A stretch of 64,000 nt of DNA from Nocardioides daeguensis (GTDB lineage Bacteria; Actinomycetota; Actinomycetes; Propionibacteriales; Nocardioidaceae): NCBI RefSeq assembly GCF_019192965.1, contig NZ_JAHTKU010000011.1:186001-250000 (forward strand). The letters are read 5' to 3'. Shown here piece by piece: positions 26,284 through 38,200 of the stretch. Each line of letters starts with the position of its first letter. Within the stretch, counting starts at the first letter, position 1. The position numbers were made by a program, and so were the translations under genes. A model generated the notes under the pieces. The model was not told the DNA's origin and searched no databases. It was given only the letters and a program-made list of their open reading frames with translations.

Positions 26284-27184
26284 GGAGCGCTGCCACCACG
26301 ACCGCCGCGGCGCCGACCCGCCGGGCCAGCACGCGGGCCCGCTCCAGGTCGGCCCGGTCGGGCGCCGGTCCGCTGCCCAGCACCGCACGGTGCTCGATCC
26401 GGCCGGCGTAGTCGTTGGTGCCGCCGAGCCGGACACCCAACGAGCCGGCGAAGGCGGCCTCGACCGGCCCGGCGTTGGGGCTCGGGTGGGCCGCGGCGTC
26501 ACGACGCCAGGCCCGAAGCGCGCCGCGCCGGTCGGGGCCCAGGACCGTGGCGAGCGCGGCCGCCAGTCGCGAGCCGGGCAGGTTGAGCAGGTCGTCGAGG
26601 CGCGCCGCCGCCCAGCCGAAGCGCTCGTAGCGGGCGCTGCGGTGCCCGACCATGGCGTCGAGGGTGTTGGCGGCGCGGTAGCCGAGCAGGCCCGGTAGGC
26701 CGGCGACAGCACCCCACACCAGCGGCGCCACCACCGCGTCGGAGGTGTTCTCGGCCAGCGACTCGAGGGTCGCCCGGACGACCTCCGACTCGTCGAGCTC
26801 CCGGGTGTCGCGGCCGACCAGGTGGGTGAGCTGCACCCGCGCCTGTGGCAGGTGGCCGGCCGCGAGCAGGCGGGAGACCTCCGCGGCCTCCCGGTCCAGG
26901 GAGGTGCCGCCGAGCACCGCCCAGGTCGCGACGGCTGTACCGAACGTGCGGGGAAGCGGCCCCGGGAGGGCCCGCTGCGCCGCGACGCCGAGGACGACGG
27001 CACCGCCGACCAGGACGCCGACGTGGACGACTCCCGCGGAGCGGGCGTCGCGCCACAGGCGTCTCTCCAACGCCGACGCCAGGTGGCCGAAGCCCGCCAC
27101 CGGATGACCCCGCCGCGGATCGGCGAGGAGCCGATCCGCGGCGTATCCGAGCAGGAGACCCGCAGCCCTCGCGCCGGCCCTCAC
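26228..27184 (-). CDS. cobD: adenosylcobinamide-phosphate synthase (CbiB/CobD)
   Basis: The 318-residue membrane protein attaches aminopropanol (phosphate) to cobyric acid. Family marks: LLADPRRGHPVAGFGHLASA, VGRDTRELDESEVVRATLES, the conserved LAENTSDAVVAPLVWGAVAG, YRAANTLDAMVGHRS and WRRDAAAHPSPNAGPVEAAF. Several hydrophobic spans (VHVGVLVGGAVVLGVAAQ). GTG 27184 overlaps the cbtA stop (GTGA), so translation is coupled; the 32 codons before this in the open frame belong to cbtA. Last gene of riboswitch 2 operon. Confidence 0.93.
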   Translation of the reverse strand: MRAGARAAGLLLGYAADRLLADPRRGHPVAGFGHLASALERRLWRDARSAGVVHVGVLVGGAVVLGVAAQRALPGPLPRTFGTAVATWAVLGGTSLDREAAEVSRLLAAGHLPQARVQLTHLVGRDTRELDESEVVRATLESLAENTSDAVVAPLVWGAVAGLPGLLGYRAANTLDAMVGHRSARYERFGWAAARLDDLLNLPGSRLAAALATVLGPDRRGALRAWRRDAAAHPSPNAGPVEAAFAGSLGVRLGGTNDYAGRIEHRAVLGSGPAPDRADLERARVLARRVGAAAVVVAALLSRRRPGRPAPASLRGRR

Positions 27185-27999
27185 AGGCTGGCGGCGAGCT
27201 CGCGCCGGGCGAGGTCCGCCGCCGCACGGTCGTGCATCCGGCCGACCAGGACGGTCAGGCCGACGCCGATGCTCGCCCACAGCGCGGCCAGCGTGACCAG
27301 CGAGGAGCGGCGGAAGTACCAGAGCGTGTCGGCCGGGAAGTCGCCGAGCTCGTTGACCGTCGGCAGCAGGAGGCCGGTGCCGGTCACGACCACCAGGTAG
27401 ACCCCGGCGCCCACGAAGGCGGCCGTCCAGCCGTCGTACCGGGCCCGGAGCCGGTTGGCCAGCACGACCACCGCGATCGCGGCGAGCACGGAGACCAGCA
27501 GCAGGGCGAAGTACGACGCCGTGCGGCCGCCGATCGTCTCGCCGCTGCCGACCGCGGGCGGCGTGGCGGGGTACTTCGTGAACGGCACGAGGGTGACCGC
27601 CACGAACCCGACCAGCGCCACCAGCGCGGTGGATCCGCGTGCCGACAGACCGAGCCGGCCGAGCACGGCGGCCGCGGCCAGCGCGGCCAGGCCGCCGAGG
27701 GCCGCACCGATGGCGAGGGTGCCGGTCAGCAGCCCCCAGCTCTTCTGGTTCTCGCGCGAGATCTCGACCATGCCGTCCTGGCCGGCCGGCTCCTGCGCTT
27801 CCTCGGCGTGCTCGGGGTGCTCGGCGGGCGGCTGCGCGGCCGCCGCCTCCTCGAGCGCGATGGCGTCGTCGACGTACGGCTCACCGAGGGCGAACGCCAC
27901 GACGAAGGCGATCAGGCCGGCCGCCAGCCCCACCGCGAGCCCGCGGAGGAGGAAGGCAGCCGGGCTGAGGACAGACCTGTCCCTGGGAACGGTGCCCAC
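27181..27999 (-). CDS. cbtA: cobalt transporter subunit CbtA
   Basis: A 272-residue inner-membrane protein with about six hydrophobic spans, beginning LLRGLAVGLAAGLIAFVVAF. Between the first two lies a His/Glu-rich loop (AEHPEHAEEAQEP) that could bind metal. LVPFTKYPATPPAVGSGETI and RTASYFALLLVSVLAA are CbtA marks. Works with CbtB in cobalt uptake in organisms with B12 riboswitch control. It lies 13 bp after cbtB. Confidence 0.92.
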   Translation of the reverse strand: MGTVPRDRSVLSPAAFLLRGLAVGLAAGLIAFVVAFALGEPYVDDAIALEEAAAAQPPAEHPEHAEEAQEPAGQDGMVEISRENQKSWGLLTGTLAIGAALGGLAALAAAAVLGRLGLSARGSTALVALVGFVAVTLVPFTKYPATPPAVGSGETIGGRTASYFALLLVSVLAAIAVVVLANRLRARYDGWTAAFVGAGVYLVVVTGTGLLLPTVNELGDFPADTLWYFRRSSLVTLAALWASIGVGLTVLVGRMHDRAAADLARRELAASL

Positions 28000-28012
28000 G
28001 AGGGGATCCGGC

Positions 28013-28249
28013 TCAGTGGCAGGGGTAGCCGAGCAGGTGCCGCGCGTCGTGGACCCACTCGTGCACCGCGTTGCCGGCGAACAGCGAGAGGGCGCCCTGG
28101 TCGGCGCTCACGAAGAAGATCGCCAGCATGGCGAGCAGGCCGAAGAAGACGACCCAGGTGCCGAGCTGCAGCAGCGGGACGGCCGGGACCTGGATGGCCG
28201 GGACCTGGATGGCCGGCGCGGCGAGAGGGGTGGCAGAGGACTGCGACAT
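28013..28249 (-). CDS. cbtB: cobalt transporter subunit CbtB
   Basis: A 78-residue protein with one membrane span (LGTWVVFFGLLAMLAIFFVS) and the diagnostic His-rich C-terminus HEWVHDARHLLGYPCH that binds cobalt. The N-terminus contains a tandem AIQVPAIQVPAV repeat (15-nt DNA repeat). AGGAGG lies 6 nt before ATG 28249. First gene after riboswitch 2. Confidence 0.94.
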   Translation of the reverse strand: MSQSSATPLAAPAIQVPAIQVPAVPLLQLGTWVVFFGLLAMLAIFFVSADQGALSLFAGNAVHEWVHDARHLLGYPCH

Positions 28250-28300
28250 TGTTGCCTCCTCAGGGATTCAGCGTCCCTGGTCAATGGGTGTGAGGTGTGT

Positions 28301-28415
28301 GCAGACACTCGTTCCTGACTTCACCGCACCCGATCCCTGCTGTGGTTGCTGGGGGCGGAGGCGGTGTCACAGTAGCGCGACTGTGCCGGAGTCTCACCGG
28401 CTTCCTCGTGCCTGC
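28301..28415 (-). ncRNA. cobalamin riboswitch 2 (cbtB-cbtA-cobD)
   Basis: On the minus strand, P1 GCAGGCAC/GTGTCTGC encloses GAGGAAGCCGGTGAGACTCC, GCGCTACTGTGACACC and AGTCAGGAACGAGTG. These are the AdoCbl aptamer marks. A hairpin (CAGGGA/TCCCTG) just before the cbtB AGGAGG looks like the expression platform. The rest of the 28250-28581 gap holds a short GGGAGG/CCTCCC stem (28488-28502) and the promoter of the lipoprotein gene. Confidence 0.9.
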
Positions 28416-28581
28416 TCGAAGGACTCTAGGGCATCGCGCGTCCTCGTGGCGGGAGTGACCGGATCGCGTCGGGGTCCACGTGTTCGCGGGAGGTGTCCTC
28501 CCAAAGGACTATTGCGGTCGCGGAGACGCCTCTGGGATCGTCTGACCGGCACTTGCCGGACACCATGGGGGACAACACAAC

Positions 28582-29226
28582 ATGCGTGCGTGGGGACTCA
28601 TCTGTGTGCTTTCGATCGGCCTGTCCTTGGGTGTGTTGTCCGGCTGCGGCGAGGGCGAACCGGACCCCGACCGGCCGACGGCGGCGACCGCCTCGGACGG
28701 AAGTGATGCCGGAGCCCCTGTCCCTGAGACGCCGGATGTGAGCGCGTCGGACGCGGGCACACCAGGCGCCGAGGACCCCGTGCCCGACGAGATCCGGCTT
28801 CGGGCCAGTCCCGAGGCACGGGTGGTCCAGGAATGGGCGGCGGCGTACGCCGAGATCGTCAACGCGGGCGACGGGACGCAGTCGGCGGCCAAGAAGGTCA
28901 TGACGCGCGAGGGCCTGGAGCGGATGAGGTTCTACACCCAGCAGGACTGGGGTCGGTACTTCCCGGGGCCGCTTCCCATCACCGTGACCAAGATCGGCAA
29001 GCCGTCGGGCGACGGGGTGACCTGGGTCCAGGCCTGCGCCTGGATGCGGGGGTGGTCGCAGAGGTCCGCGACCGACCCGCAACGCGACGAGCGCGAGATC
29101 ACGCCGGTCAGGCTGGGCCTGAAGCGGAAGGGCGACGCCTGGCTCGTCGACGGCATGAGCAATGGCAAGGCGGGCACGTGCGCGGGCGTGCGGGTCGAGG
29201 GTCGGGCCGAAGAACAGGCAGGGTGA
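28582..29226 (+). CDS. lipoprotein of unknown function
   Basis: A 214-residue protein with a lipoprotein signal: ICVLSIGLSLGVLSGC, lipobox LSGC (Cys22). A Pro/Asp/Ser-rich spacer (about 25-70) follows. Then comes a globular domain, EARVVQEWAAAYAEIVNAGD through VRLGLKRKGDAWLVDGMSNG, with the look of an NTF2-like or DUF4878-type fold; that assignment is weak. Its stop overlaps the start of the giant secreted protein by one base (TGATG), so they form one unit. It may help export or anchor the giant protein; inference. Confidence 0.72.
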   Translation: MRAWGLICVLSIGLSLGVLSGCGEGEPDPDRPTAATASDGSDAGAPVPETPDVSASDAGTPGAEDPVPDEIRLRASPEARVVQEWAAAYAEIVNAGDGTQSAAKKVMTREGLERMRFYTQQDWGRYFPGPLPITVTKIGKPSGDGVTWVQACAWMRGWSQRSATDPQRDEREITPVRLGLKRKGDAWLVDGMSNGKAGTCAGVRVEGRAEEQAG

Positions 29227-32200
29227 TGACGCCCACGTCGGTCGTCCGCCGCCTCAGGTGGGTCCTCGCTCTCGCGCTGGTGGCCGGCGTGCTGGCCATC
29301 AGCCCCGGCGCGCTCGCCGCGGACGGCGACGGTGTCGTCTCTGGGACGGTGACCGAGGCCGGGGCGGGAACCCCCGTCGGCGGGGTCCGGGTGACCCTGG
29401 AGTGCGAGTACGTCGAGGACGCCGGCACCGAGTACGAGTACTCCTACTGGGGCTGGTGCGAGGACGCGTCAGGAGAGCCGGCCGGCCAGACCACGACCGG
29501 TCCCGACGGCAGCTACTCGCTGACGGTCGTGCCCGGGACCTACCGCCTGTGGTTCGACACGGACGAGGTCGACGACGAGGGCGACTCCACCAACGGTCCG
29601 TACGCCAGCCACGAGAGCGGGACCGTCACCGTCACGGCGGGAGGCACGACGTCGGGGGTCGACGCCGCGCTGACCAGACGAGGCTCTCTCTCCGGCACGG
29701 TCCAGGCGGCGGGCGGGGCACCGCTCGGCGGCGTCCTGGTGTGCGCCTACCTCCACGACAGCGACGACGACTGGTACTGCGAGGCATCGACGCGGACGAG
29801 TCCCACCGGGGCGTACCGCCTCTACGTCGCCCCGGGGGAGTACCGGGTCCGCTTCTCGCACGACGCCTGGAAGACCAGGTTCTACGACGGCGCCGACACC
29901 CTGGCGCAGGCGCAGACCCTCACCGTCGCGGGCTCCGCGGGCCTCACCGGGATCGACGCCACGCTCAGCCTGCGCGGCTCGATCCGCGGCCACGTGCAGG
30001 CCGCGGGCGGCACGCCTCTCGAGGGCGTCGAGGTGCGGGCCTACCGGCGCTACGTCGAGGAGTACGACGGCGAGACCTACTCCTACTGGGACTACGACGG
30101 CAACGTGGTCACCGACGACCAGGGCGACTACACCCTCGGCGTCGACGCCGGTGAGTGGCGGGTCGGGTTCTTCGACCCCGCCTGGAAGCCCGAGTACTAC
30201 GACGACGCGACGACGGTGGAGGACGGCCAGACCCTGACCGTCGCGGACGGTGTCGCGACCTCGGCCATCGACGCCACGCTCGCGCCACGAGGGGCGATCG
30301 AGGGATCCGTCACGAACGTCGAGGGCCAGCAGTTGGAGGACATCCTCGTCCGCGCCTACGGGGACGAGGACTCCGAGTGGGAGAGCTCGTTCTCCACCTA
30401 CACCGACAGCGACGGGAACTATCGGCTGCCCGTCGACGACGGCACGTGGCGCGTGGGCTTCTCCGACGACGACGGCACCCATGCCACGGAGTTCTACGAC
30501 GACGCGGCGATCCTCGACGAGGGCGCCGACCTCACCGTCGCGGATGCGGCCACGGTCCCCGGCATCGATGCCGTGCTGGGGCCGGCAGCGCGGATCAGCG
30601 GCACGGTGACGGACCACGACGGCACGGCGGTCCGGTGGGCCGACGTCGCGGTCTACCAGCTCAGGCCAGACGGAGCCTGGAACTGGGTCACGGACGACTC
30701 CACGGACGCCGCCGGGGCCTACGCGGTCGGTGGCCTCGCCCCCGGCACGTATCGAGTGCGGTTCTCCGACTACGACACCAATCCGGAGCGGATCCGCTGG
30801 TTCGGCGGCGGTTCGACCCTCGAGTCCGCCACCGACATCGTGCTCGAGGCGGGCGAGGCGTTCACGGCCGACCAGGCCTTCACGCTGGGCACCGGGATCG
30901 CGGGCACGGTCACGGGCGCTGACGGGTCCCCGCTCAGCGGTGTGGACGTCACCCTCTACTACCGCTACACCAGCGGGTCCTACTCCTACTGGGCGTACAC
31001 GGACTCGCGGACGACGGGTGCCGACGGCAGGTACGCCTTCGGCAACCTCGCCGCAGGCACCCCCTACCGGCTGCAGTACCAGCCGCAGGGCGCCGGCGAC
31101 ACCGTCTCCGAGTACTACGACGACGCGGCGAGCCAGGACACGGCGACGACCATCGTCCCGGTCCTGGACGAGGTCACCACCGCCGACGCCGTGCTCGACA
31201 CCGGCGGATCGATCACCGGCACCGTCACCGGCGCCGACGGCCAGGCGCTCAGCGGCGTCTACGTCACCGCCTACCGGTTCGGGGCGAACGAGTCGTGGAC
31301 CACCGAGCGGTCGGCGACCACCGACGAGTCCGGCGGCTACACGGTGCGTGGCCTGCGCGCGGGCTCCTACCGCCTCTACTTCCAGCCGCAGGGCGGCGTC
31401 CACCACGACACCTACTTCGGCGGCACCACCGACTTCTACGAGTCGGGGACCCTGAGCGTGGTGGTCGGGCAGTCCACATCGGCCGACCAGCAGCTGGCGC
31501 TCGCGGGGTCGATCTCCGGGACGATCACCGCTGCCGACGGCACGCCACTGAGCGACGTGATCGCCCATGCCTCTCCGGTCGAGTCGGGGACCGGCCGGAG
31601 CGCGTACACCGACGCAGCGGGCCACTACACGATCGACGGACTCGCCCCGGGCGACTACCGGCTCCAGTTCACGCCGCCCTACGACACGGCCTACCTCGAT
31701 GAGTACTACGACAACGTCCGGTCCTGGGAGGACGCCGCCACGCTCACCGTGACGTCGGGGGGAAGCACCACGGCCGACGCCGCTCTCGGGACCGGCGGCA
31801 CGATCTCGGGCACGGTCACCGACGGCGACGGCAACCCGGCCTCGGACGCCTGGATCTCGGTGTACGACGAAAGCGGGGCGCAGGTCGCGAACGCGTATGT
31901 CCTCAACGACGGGACCTACTCCGTCAACGTGCTGCCCGGCACCTATCGCGTCGGCTTCAACGGGTACGTCGACGGGGTCCACCTGGACGAGTACCACCCG
32001 GCAGCCACGACCCTGGCCGACGCGACCCCTGTCGAGGTCGCGGACGGCGCGACGGTGACCATCGACCACCAGCTGGGGGTCCCCGGCACGATCTCGGGTC
32101 TGGTGACGAGTGCCGGAGGCGAGCCCCTGGCCGATGTCCGGGTCCTCGTGGGCACGGGTTCGTCGGACGACTACCGCTCGTTCCTGGTGACGACCGGCAC

Positions 32201-35200
32201 CGACGGGCGCTACTCCGTCTCGCTGGCTCCCGGCACCTACTGGCTGACCTTCGAGTCCACCGACGGACGCTACGAGGACGGCACCGCCGACGCCGTCGCA
32301 GTGACGGCGGGCACCACGGTCACCGTCGACAACGCGCTGACCATGCAGTACGGCCGGATCACCGGCACCCTCACGGGTCTCGACGACGGACCGGTCGCCA
32401 ACGTGTGGGTGTACGCCTACCGCCAGACCGGCGCCGACAGTTGGACCTACGCGACGGCGACCAGCACCGACAGCGGTGGAGCGTACGTCCTCGGCAAGCT
32501 GGCGGCCGGTAGCTACCGGGTCAGGTTCGACACCTCCAACGAGGACTTCCACACCGGCGAGTACTTCGACGACACCCAGGACGCGGCCAGCGCCTCCCCG
32601 ATCACCGTCGCCGTCGGCGACTCGGCCACCGCCGACGCCGCACTCGCCGCGACCGGTGGCGTCGTCGCCGGCACCATCACGTTGCCCGGATCGCAGGCCT
32701 CGACCGGCACCTACGGATACGCCTACCTCTACCGGGAAATGGGCGACGGAGAGTGGAGCCATGCCCACACGGCGTCGTTCTACCGATCCACCGGCCAGAC
32801 CACCGCGAGCTACCGCTTCCGGCACGTCGAGCCGGGCAGCTACCGGCTGCACGTCGTCCCGGACGACGGCACCCACGTCGAGCGCTACTACCCGGCGAGC
32901 AGCACGCTCGCCGACGGGTCGGACGTCGAGGTCACGATCGGTCACGTCACGACGGCCGACGTCACGACACCGGTCGGCGCGTCCATCAGCGGGTCGGTGA
33001 CCGGCACCGACGGTGCTCCGGCGGTCAGCCTGTACGCCCACGTCCACCGGGTGGACCCGCTGACCGGGATCGACACGTACGTCGGCGGCGACTACACGGA
33101 CGCCCAGGGCAGCTACCGGGTGGGCGGTCTCCCGGCAGGAATGTACGTCGTCCAGTTCAGCTCGACCTCCGTGCACGTCGGCGAGTACTTCGACGACGCT
33201 GCCACGCAAGCGGAGGCACACCGATTCAGCCTGACCCTCGGCGACTCGGTGACCGCGGACGCCGAGCTCGATCTCCAGCTCGCCAACACCTCAGCGCCGA
33301 CCATCACCGGCGAGCTGCGTGTCGGCGAGGAGCTGAGCGCCGACCCGGGGACCTGGACGTATCCGGACGCGACGTTCACGTATCGGTGGATCCGCGGCTC
33401 CAGCTACATCTGGGGAGCCACCTCCCCGACATACGCGACCGTCGCGGCCGACCTGAACCAGCAGATCCGCGTCGAGGTGACGGCCTCGAGGCTGCGACAC
33501 AACGACCGGGCCGCCCAGTCGGCAGCCGTCGGTCCGATCGACTACGGTGTCATCGCCAACCCGACCCCGCCGGCGATCTCGGGAACGGCGCGGGTGGGCG
33601 AGACGCTCTCCGTCAGCGCGGGCACCTGGAAGCCGTCGTCCCCGTCGCTGACCTACCAGTGGCTGCGTGACGGCGAGCCGATCGAGGGCGCCACCGCGAC
33701 GACGTACCGCCTCGGCGCAGCCGACCTGGACGGACGCATCTCGGTCCGCGTCGACGCAGCCCAGACCGGCTACCACCCGACGACCGTCACGACGACGCCG
33801 ACCGACCAGGTCGGGCTCGGCGTCATCGACAACCTGAGCCCACCGACCATCGAGGGCACTCCCCGGGCGGGCGAGACCCTCACCGCGAGCAGTGACCGGT
33901 GGCTGGCCGCCGGCTTCACCGAGCAGCAGTCCCAGGTGGACGTCGCCTACCAGTGGCTGCGCGACGGCACCCCCATCGCCGGCGCGACCGGGCAGACCCA
34001 TCAGCTCACCGTCGACGACGCGACCCACCGCATCTCGGTGGTGGCCACGGCGACGAAGGCCGGGTACGCCCCGACCGAGGCGATTTCCGGGGCGAGCGAG
34101 AAGGTCACCTACGGCCTGGTCGCCAACACGGCGGCCGCGACGGTGAAGGGAACGCCGCAGGTCGGGAAGGCGCTCAGCGTCGACCTGGGCGACTGGAACA
34201 CGACAGGCATCGACTTCTGGTACACCTGGCTCCGCGACGACGGGACGACGCTGGGCTCGGGCGCCACCTACACGCCGGGGCCCGACGACATCGACCACCT
34301 GGTGTCGGTGCGCGTGCGGGGCACGAAGCCCGACTGGGACCCGGGGGAGACGACCACCGGACAGGTCGGTCCGGTGCTCGTCGGTCAGTTCGACAACCGG
34401 ACCGCACCCAGCATCGCGGGCACCTCGCAGGTCGGAGTCGCGCTCGAGGTGTCCACGGGTGACTGGGAGCCGAGCCCGGCGGACACGACCTATCGGTGGC
34501 TCAGCGACGGGGAGCCGATCGCCGACGCGACCACCAGCCGGTTCACGCCGGGGGCCGAGCACGTCGGTACGACGATCTCGGTCGAGATGACGCTGTCGCG
34601 CAGCGGGTACGAGTCGACGACGGCCACGGCCGCGACGTCGGCCCCCGTGGCGCCGGGCGTGATCGTGAACGAGCAGCGTCCGGTGATCTCGGGCCCCACC
34701 CGCGTCGGTGAGACCCTGACGACCGACGGCGGCTCCTGGGACCTCGACGACGTGGACCTCGGCTACCAGTGGCGACGCGACGGGGAGGCCATCGCCGACG
34801 CCACCGGCCCGAGCTACGTCCTGGTCCCCGCCGACGCACAGGCGGCGATCTCCGTGGTCGTGACGGCTGCGAAGGCCGGGTACGCGCCCACGTCCCGCGC
34901 CTCCGTGGCGACCGATCCGATCACCTACGACGTCGTCCACAACGTCACCCCACCCACCGTCAGCGGCGACGCCACGGTGGGGGAGACCCTGGTGGCCACC
35001 GCGGGCGAGTGGGACCAGGACGACGTTGCCGTGACCTGGCAGTGGCTCCGTGACGGCGAGGTCGTCGCCGGAGCCACCGGGCCCTCCCGCACCCTGGTCG
35101 CCGCCGATCTCGGCACGCGGATCAGCGTGCGGGCCACGGCGGCCAAGGCGACCTACGACTCCGGCAGCGCCGACTCCGGCGAGACGGACGCCGTCGTCGA

Positions 35201-38200
35201 GGGCTACCTCGCCAACACCGCGCTCCCGGCCGTGTCGGGATCCGTGCGGGTCGGCGAGACGCTGAGCGCGACGCGCGGCGGCTGGAGCCCGGAGCCGACC
35301 GCGTTCGGCTACGAGTGGCTCCGCGACGGGACGCCCGTCGACGGGGCGACGTCCTCGACGTACACCCTGACCGAGAGCGACCTCGGCGCCCGGCTCTCCG
35401 TCACGGTCACGGCCAGCAGCGACGGCTATCACCCGGCCACCGCGACTTCGGAGCCCACGGGCGCCGTCGCCGGGCCCAACCACGCCCCCGTGCTGACGGT
35501 CGACATCTCGCCCACGACGACGGGGGCCGCACCCTTCGACGTCGGTCTGCTGTTCGGCGCGACCGACGACGACGGGGACACCCTGTCCTACAAGGTCGAG
35601 TACGGCGACGGCTCGCCCGTCATGACCGGCTCGCAGCCGCCGGTCACGCCGCTGCCCCACACCTACGGCCAGCCCGGCACGTACCAGCTGAAGGTGTCGG
35701 TTACCGACGGCATCCGGACCGTCGCCAGGACGACCACCATCTCCGCCGTGCTCCCCGAGCCGGTGGCCGCCAACGCCGGAGATGACCAGGTCGCCGTCGA
35801 GGGCGAGGCGGTCGCGTTCGACGGCTCCGGGTCACGGCCGGTCGGCATGATCGCGTCGTACCACTGGGACTTCGGGGACGGCACCACCGGCTCCGGCCCC
35901 CGGCCCAGCCACACCTACGGTGCGCCGGGCGACTACGTGGTGACGTTGACCGCCGAGGTCGCGGGCGAGTCGAGCACCGACGAGGCGGCGGTGTCGGTCA
36001 CCGCCGAGCCGCCGTTCGAGGGCATCGTCGCCACGGTCACCGGCGCCGGCGCGGTCCCGTTGGCCAGCGCGACGGTCCTCCTGATCAACGGTGACGGGTC
36101 CCGGCTCACGGCGCGGTCGGACGCCGACGGCGAAGCACGGCTGCGCGGCCTCGACGACGGCCAGTACACCGTGTTCGCGGTCGCTGACGGCTTCCGTCCC
36201 GGCCAGGCGGTCGCCGAGGTCTCCGGGGGGAGCGCCGAGGTGACGATCGAGCTGGAGGAGGGGCCGGCCGCCACGGCCGAGGTGAGCACCGAGCGGATGA
36301 CGCCCGAGCAGATCGAGGCCGTGGGCATCGACCCCGCCGACCCGGCCAACCAGAACGTCGTGGAGTTCGAGATCCACCTGCCGTTCCGGCCGACCGGCGA
36401 GGCACCGCCTCCGGTCACCGGTGTCGCCAACTCCTCGGGCTTCATCGGCTGCCCCGCCATCGACGGCATCCAGGTGACCTGCGGTGGCGGCTGGGGCGGC
36501 GGCGGTGGCGGCGGTGGCGCGTGCACCTGCACCGGGTCGTTCTCGGCCGGTGGGTACGACTACGAGTTCTGGGGCACCAGCGAGTACCTCGTGTGGCTGG
36601 TCATCCCCGGCCGCGCGTCGTGGCTGAAGGAGTTCTTCGACGTCTCGCTCATGGTGACGAACCTCAGCGAGGGCGCGGACTTCGTGCTGACCGACGGTGC
36701 CGCCAGCCTGGAGCTGCCGAGCGGCCTGGCCCTCGCGCCGACGTCCTTCGCGCAGTCGACGACCGCCGACTTCCCCGACATCCCCGCAGGGGAGAGCCGC
36801 ACGATCCACTGGTACGTGCGCGGTGACGTCGAGGGTGAGTACCCGATCAAGGCGTCGTACGCCGGCTTCCTCCAGCCCTTCGACCTGCCGATCAACATCA
36901 CGGCGCTCGCCAAGAACCCGATCAAGGTGTGGGGCGGGTCGGCGTTCAAACTCAAGGTGCACGCCGACAAGTACGTCACCAGAGACCACCCGTACCACGT
37001 CCGCGTCGGCATCGAGAACGTCGCCGACGTGCCGATGTACAACGTCACCTTGGAGCTGCTGACCGGCGGTGCCCAGCTCAACTACATCTACCAGCCACGT
37101 GAGCAGCTGGCCCACACCAAGGCGGTGGTCGCCGCCGGCGAGACGCTGGAGTACGACTACATCCTGGTGCCCCGGATCACCGGGACCCTCGTGCTCGACA
37201 AGGCCTTCGTCGCCTACACGACCGGCCTCGAGCTCGACAGCGCCGTGATCACCCAGAACGACGTCGAGCGCGATCGGCCCGACATCGAGCCGGCGGCGCT
37301 GAACCACAAGGTCGGGCTGATCTTCGAGAACGTGCCGGGGTCCTCGGACCTCCAGGTGTTCAGCACGCCCGACGAGGCCACCGAGTTCCCCGCGGAGTCG
37401 GAGGGCGTCACCTGGGTGCGCGACACGGCCGACGGACGCAAGCGCGGGTTCGTGTCCGACGTCGATCCTGCCGACGAGAGGTACTTCGCGGTCAGCCCGA
37501 TCGTGGCGGCGAAGCCCGAGATGAGCCATGCCATGGTGCTGGCGCGCTCGAACTCGCTCCCGTCGTCCGTCATCGCCGGCGCGAGCTACTCGACGAAGAG
37601 CGGGCAGCCCCACTCCTGCGGCGAGACCGGGCCCTTCGCGGCCACGGTCAGCGCCTCGGACGACTTCGGGCTGGAGTGGGTGGAGTACGAGGTCACCGAC
37701 GCGACCGGCACGCACCCCGTCGAGCGCGTGGTCGTCCCGGCGGATGCCGACGACACCGCGTTCGCGAAGGAGATCTCCGTCGAGCTGGTCGACGGCTCGA
37801 CCGTCTCGATCAGGGTGCGGGCGAAGAACCTCGCCGGTGACGTCGGTGAGTGGACCGGGCCGATCACCCTCGACCAGCTGTGTCCCGTGCACCGGGCCGT
37901 GGTCCTCGCCGCCGGCCTCACCTCCTCGCTTGACGACAACTCCTCGGTGGTCACCGGCTCCGACTGCGCCCTCGACGGCGACGAGCGGGACGGTTGGAAC
38001 AAGACCTGGGCGGCAAACGCCTGCGACGAGTCGGGCAGCAAGGGCTACGGCCCGGGCGCGGGCGTGAAGGGCAACGTCCTGGCCCAGCTGGAGGACGCCG
38101 GCTACGACCCCGGCCAGGCCCGAGGCTCCTTCTTCCGTGACGTGCTGGAGTTCTCCTACACGGGCGCCATCAGCGACGGGCAGAACGGGCAGTGCTGGTT

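Noticed and set aside
29469-33221. 1,250-codon open frame opposite the giant secreted gene
   Set aside because: Composition is Val/Gly/Arg-rich antisense of the repeat region; no domain, no ribosome site, and the plus strand has clear domain repeats.
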